Origin: CAYRDK01 sp043819345
Lineage (GTDB): Bacteria; Omnitrophota; Gorgyraeia; Velamenicoccales; Velamenicoccaceae
Length of the DNA: 24,615 nucleotides
Assembly (NCBI GenBank): GCA_043819345.1
Contig: JBDREX010000056.1
Span: 1-24,615 of the forward strand
Direction: 5' to 3'
Shown piece by piece: positions 15,162 to 20,734 of this stretch. Every line of letters starts with the position of its first letter. Position 1 is the first letter of the stretch. Position numbers and translations under genes: made by a program. The notes below the pieces were generated by a model, which was not told the origin of the DNA, did not search any database, and worked only from the letters and a program-made list of their open reading frames with translations.

Positions 15162-16445
15162 TTACTCTTTCGCTAATTTTACTAAAAAATCCATAAGCTC
15201 ATGGCCTGACATCTGCCCCAAAGAACCTTCCTGAGCCGCTCTTTCCGAAAAACTCAATGTGCCGTCGGGATTAATAGAGCGCCCCGCAACAATCAAAGGA
15301 ACCGGATCACTAGAATTAGTCTTTAAAATACAAGGAGTCGCATGATCGCTCGTTACAGCAATAACAACATCTTCTTCTTTAAGAAAAGGCAAAAGATGCT
15401 TAAAAAAATACTTGTCTATCATTTCAATACAGGCCCTTTTTTTCTTAAAATCTCCATCGTGGCCGGCCTCCCCCGGGCCTTTTATCTGAATATAAAGAAT
15501 ATCAAAATCTTTTAGTTTTCCGGCAGCAATTTTAGACCATACCGCATAATCAATATCCGGATGCCCGGAAAGCGATGGCACCTCCACGGCAAATGCCCCC
15601 GTCAAAGCAGCAAGCCCCTTTTCTGTCGGCATCTGAACAAAAAATCCAAACTTTAACCCATAGCGCTCTTGCAAAGAAACCAGTTGAGGCAAGTGATCTC
15701 CGGCATCACGGCAAAGAAGGGCATTGGCGGCAAGCTTTCCGTGCGCGCAACGATTCTTATTGACCCCTGAAGCCAAAAGCACCTTATGCGCTTTCATGGT
15801 GAACTCATTTATAAGATCTGCTGTAGCCGCAGCTGCAAGAGAATTCTCATGGCCTGGCATAGGTTTGGAGTCTAATAGAAAAGGTTCAAACTCTTCCTTC
15901 GCTACGCCCAACATCCCTTCTCTTTTATAAGCAGGGTCTGTATTCGTAATCCAGGCAGACAACTGTGTGTGCATAGCGCGCAATACAAGAACACCCCGAT
16001 GGCCTATCGTATTTTTAAATTCAAATGTCGCATTGGACAGAGTAATCTTTGTATTTAATTCCCCAGCCAACATAATAGCTTCCTGCGATGTTAAATCTCG
16101 GCCAGCACGACGATCTTTTATAGTCTTACCATCATCTTCCAGGGTTGCAAAATTCACCCGAAAAGCTATGTTACCAGGCTCAATCGTCAAACCCTGGGCG
16201 AATGACTCAAGAACACCACGCCCCGTATAATCTTTATCTGCCTCATACCCTAATAAATGCAGCACAGCGGCATCAGACTCAACAGCCCTGTTTTTGCCTG
16301 CGACATAAACAATACCGCTTTTTCCACGTTGAGCAAGCTTGTCCATATTCGGCGTCAAGGCGGCTTCCAGAGGTGTTTTATGACGCAGTTCCTTAATCGG
16401 CCTATCTGCTAATCCATCTAAAACCACATAAAATATTTTTTTCAT
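15162..16445 (-). CDS. apgM: 2,3-bisphosphoglycerate-independent phosphoglycerate mutase, archaeal type
   Basis: Interconverts 3- and 2-phosphoglycerate in lower glycolysis. It belongs to the alkaline phosphatase superfamily: VLDGLADRP at about residues 8-16 supplies a metal-binding Asp10, and the phospho-serine nucleophile is likely Ser57 in AVESDAAVLHLLGYE. Late metal ligands are seen in GEAGHDGDFKKK and VTSDHATPC. The 427-aa length fits the ApgM class rather than the roughly 510-aa GpmI class. The ATG has GAGGGAG 4 bases upstream. A promoter-like pair at 16622-16650 would give a leader of about 170 bases. It is followed by element C and then mnmG. Confidence 0.94.
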   Translation of the reverse strand: MKKIFYVVLDGLADRPIKELRHKTPLEAALTPNMDKLAQRGKSGIVYVAGKNRAVESDAAVLHLLGYEADKDYTGRGVLESFAQGLTIEPGNIAFRVNFATLEDDGKTIKDRRAGRDLTSQEAIMLAGELNTKITLSNATFEFKNTIGHRGVLVLRAMHTQLSAWITNTDPAYKREGMLGVAKEEFEPFLLDSKPMPGHENSLAAAATADLINEFTMKAHKVLLASGVNKNRCAHGKLAANALLCRDAGDHLPQLVSLQERYGLKFGFFVQMPTEKGLAALTGAFAVEVPSLSGHPDIDYAVWSKIAAGKLKDFDILYIQIKGPGEAGHDGDFKKKRACIEMIDKYFFKHLLPFLKEEDVVIAVTSDHATPCILKTNSSDPVPLIVAGRSINPDGTLSFSERAAQEGSLGQMSGHELMDFLVKLAKE

Positions 16446-16751
16446 CTTGCTCCCTCAATCACAAGCGCGGCCACAAATACAAAACGATTTATCTATCCAA
16501 ATATGGTTAAAAATTCAAGAAATGAGGATGTAGAGTTTCACAAGCTAAGAGCCACAACCGCCTACACAAAAAGACAATAGGCCAAACAAACCCAAATTAA
16601 ACGCCTATGATTGAAAGGGGTATTTTATCATCCTAAAAAGCTCATGACAAGGGATATTTGACAGGGCAATATGGCTAAAAAGATGTCCCATAAAAACATA
16701 AATTACTGCGAATAAAGAAGTTTTGAATTAAAAAAATAATAAAACTCCGGA
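16446..16751. other. 306-bp spacer between gspG-like gene and apgM
   Basis: No coding frame with a supported start is visible. It contains the likely apgM promoter and, in the apgM leader on the minus strand, a weak ATAGGC/GCCTAT pairing around 16577-16609. Just after the GspG-like stop, a weak AATAA/TTATT stem with a T-rich tail (about 16728-16757) could be a poor terminator, which I do not call separately. Confidence 0.5.
16622..16650 (-). promoter_or_regulatory. Probable sigma70-type promoter for apgM
   Basis: On the minus strand, TTGTCA (16650-16645) and TAAAAT (16627-16622) are separated by exactly 17 bases. Each hexamer matches the consensus at 5 of 6 positions. Transcription would start near 16615, leaving a leader of about 170 bases before the apgM ATG. 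The match is by eye in AT-rich DNA, so some chance agreement is expected. Confidence 0.5.
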
Positions 16752-17186
16752 TTATTGTTCTTCCGTTATCTCAAAACTCTTAAACACAATATCATCCTTT
16801 GTCCCTTTTTTCCCATCCGGGCCAAAAGAATAAACAATATACCCATCCGTATCTCCAAAAGGATACTGATAAGCGTAAGGATTCCCCCAGGGATCAATAA
16901 TTGTCTTCTCTGTGCGAACGTAAGGCCCATTCCAATTTTGCGCGGAGTCAGGCCTAACCGCAAGCGCCAAGAGCCCTTCTTCTGTAGAAGGATACACCCC
17001 GTTATCCATAAAATATAATTCAAGCCCCATGGGGATGGTCATCTCAACATCGGATTTTGCAGCTTTAACAAAGAGCATTTTTGTTCTTTCTTTTAATCCG
17101 TTCAATGTCTCATTAACATCATCCTGCGCAAAAGATGCGCTCGCAACAGACAACAACATAATAAGTGCCAACAATAATCTTCTCAT
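16752..17186 (-). CDS. Exported GspG-like protein lacking a prepilin leader
   Basis: 144 aa. The region from about residue 52 onward has the type II secretion major pseudopilin (GspG) C-terminal signature: ELYFMDNGVYPSTEEGLLAL, NWNGPYV, DPWGNPYAYQYP and YSFGPDGKKGTKDDI, the last resembling the calcium-loop region. The N-terminus is not a pseudopilin helix. It is a conventional Sec signal peptide (MRRLLLALIMLLSVASASFA, cleavage likely after Ala20). The mature protein would thus be soluble in the periplasm or outside, without the filament-forming helix. AGGAGG lies 8 bases before the ATG. It could be a secreted stand-alone GspG fold or a regulator or cap of a secretion filament; no other gsp genes are in the window. 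Confidence 0.8.
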   Translation of the reverse strand: MRRLLLALIMLLSVASASFAQDDVNETLNGLKERTKMLFVKAAKSDVEMTIPMGLELYFMDNGVYPSTEEGLLALAVRPDSAQNWNGPYVRTEKTIIDPWGNPYAYQYPFGDTDGYIVYSFGPDGKKGTKDDIVFKSFEITEEQ

Positions 17187-17212
17187 TTATCCATCCTCCT
17201 CAAAAAATACAC

Positions 17213-17389
17213 CTATTGCTGCATATCAGCTATTTCTCTCTTAAATTTTCTCGTAAGAGCATCAAATAACTCTATCAACCCTTCCATACGCCTATGCCGC
17301 TCCAGAGCTTCTTGTGTAATAGAAAAATCCATCTCAGATTCAATGCCATCTGGTGTCTTTGTAACATATAAAATATCTATATGAAACAA
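17213..17389 (-). CDS. Possible 58-aa small protein upstream of the GspG-like gene
   Basis: An open frame from a TTG at 17389 to a TAG at 17215-17213 encodes 58 residues that are strongly charged and helical in the second half (EALERHRRMEGLIELF, then RKFKREIADMQQ). An internal ATG at 17332 would give 39 residues. Neither start has a clear ribosome binding site. The frame ends 26 bases before the GspG-like ATG and after the terminator at 17444-17475. It is no recognised family. Residue composition looks protein-like, but the missing ribosome binding site keeps this tentative. Confidence 0.3.
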   Translation of the reverse strand: MFHIDILYVTKTPDGIESEMDFSITQEALERHRRMEGLIELFDALTRKFKREIADMQQ

Positions 17390-17443
17390 TTTTGTCTTAT
17401 CATATCACAAATAGGCAATAAAATTAATTTTTATCAGTAAACA

Positions 17444-17475
17444 AAAAACCCTGCCTTTTCAGAGGCAGGGTTTTT
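17444..17475. terminator. Bidirectional intrinsic terminator after nrdJ
   Basis: CCCTGCC (17449-17455) pairs with GGCAGGG (17464-17470) around an 8-base loop, flanked by A5 on the left and T5 on the right. The structure is therefore a GC-rich hairpin with a U-tract on either strand. It lies 22 bases downstream of the nrdJ stop and would separate nrdJ from the GspG-like gene. Confidence 0.88.
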
Positions 17476-17496
17476 CACATCATACCACAATCAATA

Positions 17497-19782
17497 TCAG
17501 CACTTTGTAAAACCACAGGCGAAACATTTTACACAACCCTCTTCATGCCGTATAACACCGCCGCAATCAGGACAGACACCAACCATCGTCCCGGCAATGT
17601 GTTTTTCCAATTGTTCTTCGCTCTTGGAAACCTGTGTATAAATTTCTTCATCTGAAGACTGCGGCTCTACTTTATCATTTAAAAGGCGCCGCTCAATAAC
17701 CCGAGCAATCGCGTCAGCGCAAGAAAAAATTCTGCATCCTTTTTCCCATGAAGGAGAAGGACAGCGAATGCCTCGCAGCTGTTCTATAATAACCTTAACG
17801 TCTACGCCAGAACGAAAAGCTAAAGAAACAAGCCTCCCAATAGCTTCCAATTGCGAAGCCGCACAACCACCAGCCTTACCCATCTGTGTAAAAACTTCAA
17901 AAGGCTTATTATCCTGATCCGTATTAATTGTAACATAAAGATTTCCACACCCCGTTGAAACTTTCGTTGTCGTACCAATCACAACTTCCGGCCTTGGACG
18001 CGGGCCAATCTTAGTGTCCTGCGCAACCAAACCAGCTGGCTGTTTTTTTACATCTTTTACACCGACATTAAGCACCTGCTCATCTCTGCTCTTGTCGCGA
18101 TAGATCGTAACACCTTTGCAAGCCAACTCATATGCCAATTCATAGACCTGTTTGACATCTTCAAGAGAAGCATCCTGGTGAAAATTAACAGTCTTAGAAA
18201 CCGCATTATCCGTATATTTTTGAAAAATAGCCTGCATTTTAATATGCCACTCGGGCTTAATATCGTGCGAAGTCACAAACGCTCTTCTAATGTCAGCCGG
18301 AATCTCTTTAATGTCCTGAATAGAACCATGTTCGGCAATTTTCTCCATGAGCTTGCGCGAATACAAACCACGCTCCTCAATAGCCTCCTTAAAAGCGGGG
18401 TCAACCTCAACCATCTTATCGTTATCTAAAACATTTGTCCTGAAATAGGAGATAGCAAAAATCGGCTCAATCCCGGAAGAACACGGGCCAGCAATAATAC
18501 TAATCGTGCCCGTCGGAGCTATCGTTGTCAACGTCGCGTTTCTCAACCTTTGCCCACCCTCTTTATCATAAATACTGCCCTTAAAAGCCGGAAAAACTCC
18601 CCGTTCTTTAGCTAAGGCCATAGATGTTTTTCTGGCCTCTGTAAAAATAAAGGACATCGTTTTTTCAGCCAACGCAAGAGCCTCTTGAGAATCATAAGCG
18701 ATCATCATTTTTGCCAATGCGCTCGCCCATCCCATAACACCAAGCCCAATTTTTCTGGTCTGTTTGCTCCTTTTTTCTATTTCAGCTAAAGGAAATTTAT
18801 TAACCTCAATCACATTGTCCAGAAAATGTACAGAAAGATTGACAACTTCCCTAAGCCTTTCCCAATCAAATTCAAATTTTGAACCAGACTTTTTCAATAA
18901 GGCATACAAATTAATGGAACCAAGATTACAGCTCTCGTATGGTAGAAGCGGCTGTTCTCCACAAGGATTAGTGCTTTCAATCTTACCCAACTGTGGCGTC
19001 GGATTATCATTATTAATCCTATCAATAAAAACAATACCTGGTTCGCCATTTTTATGAGCCATTTTGACCATCAGATCAAAAACCATTTTGGCGTTTAATT
19101 TCTTAGCAACTTTACCTGTACTAGGATGAATGAGTTCATATTCCTGATTACTCATCGCTTTTTTCATAAAATCTTCTGTTACAGCGACGGAAATATTAAA
19201 ATTATTAATTTCCTTGTCATTTTCTTTACACGTAATAAAATCCATAATATCCGGATGGTCCACACGCAAAATGCCCATATTGGCACCTCTACGCGTCCCG
19301 CCCTGTTTTACAGCCTGAGTCGCAGCATCAAAAACTTTCATGAAAGAAATCGGGCCTGAAGCGATGCCGCCAGTTGAGCGCACAGTGCTGCAGCGAGGGC
19401 GAAGCCTTGAAAAAGAAAATCCTGTTCCTCCCCCCGACTTATGAATCAATGCTGTAGCCTTAATGCTATCAAAAATACTTTCCATGGAATCATCAATAGG
19501 TAAAACGAAACAAGCTGACAATTGAGACATTTCACGGCCCGCATTCATCAAGGTCGGAGAATTAGGCATAAACTCGAGATTCATCATCATCGTAGAAAAA
19601 TCTCTTTCTAACTTCTTCACATCCTCTTCAGGCTTTTTAAAAATCTTATCCGCTGAAGCTATTGTCCTTGCAACGCGCGCAAACAGCTCCTGCGGTGTTT
19701 CAACAACCTTGCCTTTTTCGTCCTTTTTGAGATACCGCTTTTCAAGGACCCTCAGGGAGTTATCAGACAGCTTTAATGCCAT
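17497..19782 (-). CDS. nrdJ: Adenosylcobalamin-dependent ribonucleotide reductase (class II)
   Basis: Reduces ribonucleotides to deoxyribonucleotides for DNA synthesis, oxygen-independently, using coenzyme B12. The 761-aa chain has the catalytic core: Cys91 (SQLSACFVLP) and Cys285 (YESCNLGS) as the likely redox pair, with Cys274 and Glu276 in NPCGEQPLLP as thiyl and base residues. TLTTIAPTGTISIIAGPCSSGIEP and the inter-domain GCGNLYVT, then GKAGGC, segments follow. The C-terminus is a Cys-rich ribbon (CPDCGG, then CVKCFACGFTKC). The ATG has AGGAG 7 bases upstream. No small subunit is nearby, as expected for class II. The upstream region carries promoters and a probable NrdR-box pair, but no B12 riboswitch is visible. 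Confidence 0.96.
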   Translation of the reverse strand: MALKLSDNSLRVLEKRYLKKDEKGKVVETPQELFARVARTIASADKIFKKPEEDVKKLERDFSTMMMNLEFMPNSPTLMNAGREMSQLSACFVLPIDDSMESIFDSIKATALIHKSGGGTGFSFSRLRPRCSTVRSTGGIASGPISFMKVFDAATQAVKQGGTRRGANMGILRVDHPDIMDFITCKENDKEINNFNISVAVTEDFMKKAMSNQEYELIHPSTGKVAKKLNAKMVFDLMVKMAHKNGEPGIVFIDRINNDNPTPQLGKIESTNPCGEQPLLPYESCNLGSINLYALLKKSGSKFEFDWERLREVVNLSVHFLDNVIEVNKFPLAEIEKRSKQTRKIGLGVMGWASALAKMMIAYDSQEALALAEKTMSFIFTEARKTSMALAKERGVFPAFKGSIYDKEGGQRLRNATLTTIAPTGTISIIAGPCSSGIEPIFAISYFRTNVLDNDKMVEVDPAFKEAIEERGLYSRKLMEKIAEHGSIQDIKEIPADIRRAFVTSHDIKPEWHIKMQAIFQKYTDNAVSKTVNFHQDASLEDVKQVYELAYELACKGVTIYRDKSRDEQVLNVGVKDVKKQPAGLVAQDTKIGPRPRPEVVIGTTTKVSTGCGNLYVTINTDQDNKPFEVFTQMGKAGGCAASQLEAIGRLVSLAFRSGVDVKVIIEQLRGIRCPSPSWEKGCRIFSCADAIARVIERRLLNDKVEPQSSDEEIYTQVSKSEEQLEKHIAGTMVGVCPDCGGVIRHEEGCVKCFACGFTKC

Positions 19783-19865
19783 TGTTTCGCTCCTTTCCAG
19801 GCGGGGTTATTGCTTCAAAATTCACGACGCAAGGCCTCATTCCTAAAAGCCCCCCTCCACGTAAA

Positions 19866-19874
19866 ATTATACCA
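19866..19874 (-). promoter_or_regulatory. Extended -10 promoter proximal to nrdJ
   Basis: TGG directly followed by a perfect TATAAT (19871-19866) on the minus strand is an extended -10; no good -35 hexamer is seen 17 bases upstream. Start of transcription near 19859 would give a leader of about 77 bases. One NrdR-like box overlaps this -10, an arrangement that would allow repression. Confidence 0.5.
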
Positions 19875-19915
19875 TATATTGTTATAAATAAATGCGGGAA
19901 TACCATATTTTGATG
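19869..19915 (-). promoter_or_regulatory. Tandem NrdR-box pair
   Basis: Two 16-base sites at 19869-19884 and 19900-19915 have minus-strand cores CAATATATGG and CAAAATATGG, and share GGTAT on the downstream side. Against the NrdR-box consensus I recall (acaCwAtATaTwGtgt) they match at about 12 and 10 of 16 positions. They are 31 bases apart centre to centre, the spacing of three helical turns described for NrdR sites. Their position before a ribonucleotide reductase gene and over a promoter supports NrdR repression when ATP/dATP is high. The nrdR gene is not in the window. Confidence 0.7.
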
Positions 19916-19983
19916 TTGGATAGAAAACACGTCTTACCTCTTTCATTACTTTGCTTACTTTCGAAACGTTTGGAAGGAACCAA

Positions 19984-20012
19984 ATTTTAACACCCTGAAA
20001 TTGCGCTGTCAA
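19984..20012 (-). promoter_or_regulatory. Sigma70-type promoter upstream of nrdJ
   Basis: On the minus strand a perfect TTGACA (20012-20007) is followed after exactly 17 bases by TAAAAT (19989-19984). Start of transcription near 19977 would lie upstream of both NrdR-like boxes, leaving a leader of about 195 bases. Confidence 0.6.
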
Positions 20013-20086
20013 TCAAAAGTTCTCTGTTTTGGCCTTTTTTAAAACCAGGAGGGATCCAAAAGCCCCTTCTTGTTTTTAGTGTTTTT

Positions 20087-20114
20087 ATTCTACTACACAA
20101 TTATATTTTGTCAA
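20087..20114 (-). promoter_or_regulatory. Distal promoter-like pair upstream of nrdJ
   Basis: A perfect TTGACA (20114-20109) with TAGAAT (20092-20087) after 16 bases lies just past the stop of the upstream small membrane protein gene. It is a weaker candidate than the site at 19984-20012 because of the spacing and the -10 mismatch. Confidence 0.4.
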
Positions 20115-20145
20115 ATTTATATCTAAAGATCGCCGAGAAAAAATT

Positions 20146-20580
20146 TTAACCATGAAAACGCGCATGGCCATAACCGCAATATCGCAGCTGGTAGCGATAG
20201 GCAAAAAAAGCACAGATAAGCCCGATAAAACACGCTAATAAGCAACTGTATCCGCCCAGGCTAAACCGACGGTATAAAAGCAACAAAAATTCTAAAACCC
20301 CTGTCAAAAGATAGCCGCCAATAAAAAACCACAAAACAGGCTGCCTCAACCCTATAACAGCGGTTAAAAAAGTACCCAGCAATAAATTACCAGCCCCGAC
20401 AATTAGCATCAATTCAACAAAGGATTTAAACTGCTCATCCTGAGCAAAACGGCTCTTAACCATAGTAGCTATATCCGGCAACTGTACCGAGTATTGCTGC
20501 CCAACAACACCTTCCGCGGCCGCCAATACAACAGGCTGGCATAAAAGCAACAACATTAGATAAAATACAATTTTCTTCAT
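20146..20580 (-). CDS. Hypothetical small membrane protein with signal peptide
   Basis: 144 aa, family not recognised. An N-terminal signal peptide (KKIVFYLMLLLLCQPVVLAA) is followed by a short polar segment (about residues 25-52) and then three hydrophobic helices near 54-77, 81-102 and 107-127. A basic and aromatic tail rich in Tyr, Arg and His ends the chain (RYQLRYCGYGHARFHG). Cys14 follows leucines, which does not fit a lipobox, so a type I signal peptide is more likely than a lipoprotein. Divergent from the spermidine-synthase-like gene and upstream of nrdJ. The ribosome binding site is weak (TAAGCAG). Confidence 0.6.
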   Translation of the reverse strand: MKKIVFYLMLLLLCQPVVLAAAEGVVGQQYSVQLPDIATMVKSRFAQDEQFKSFVELMLIVGAGNLLLGTFLTAVIGLRQPVLWFFIGGYLLTGVLEFLLLLYRRFSLGGYSCLLACFIGLICAFFAYRYQLRYCGYGHARFHG

Positions 20581-20626
20581 CTGCTTAGATTTTCCGTTTA
20601 ATAAGTGCTTTGAACTTTATGCGCTT

Positions 20627-20655
20627 ATTATAACTTTTCAACCGATCTATCACAA
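20627..20655 (-). promoter_or_regulatory. Possible promoter of the small membrane protein gene
   Basis: On the minus strand, TTGTGA (20655-20650) and a perfect TATAAT (20632-20627) are separated by 17 bases. The predicted start near 20620 leaves a 40-base leader. The -35 hexamer matches only 4 of 6. Confidence 0.4.
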
Positions 20656-20734
20656 CTTATTTATGTCAAAAACAGCCCGCGCAGAAAACAAAAACGATAT
20701 TTACGCAACACAGCTTCTTTGCTATCATAAGGCC

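Larger units (their letters stand above)
19783..20145. other. nrdJ upstream regulatory region, 363 bp
   Basis: No supported coding sequence. Reading along the minus strand toward nrdJ it holds a distal promoter-like pair (20114-20087), a stronger one (20012-19984), two NrdR-like boxes (19915-19900 and 19884-19869), an extended -10 (19874-19866) and a GC-rich leader segment. In that segment a C-run on the plus strand (19850-19855) could pair with GGGG (19803-19806), enclosing about 43 bases. A 65-codon frame (19815-20012) runs through these sites and is probably not translated. Confidence 0.6.

Noticed and set aside
19815..20012. 65-codon minus-strand frame upstream of nrdJ
   Set aside because: It runs through a promoter, both NrdR-like boxes and an extended -10, and has no ribosome binding site or recognisable similarity.
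19783..20145. Cobalamin riboswitch before the B12-dependent reductase
   Set aside because: I looked for a B12-box-like segment and the usual surrounding stems on the minus strand and found none.
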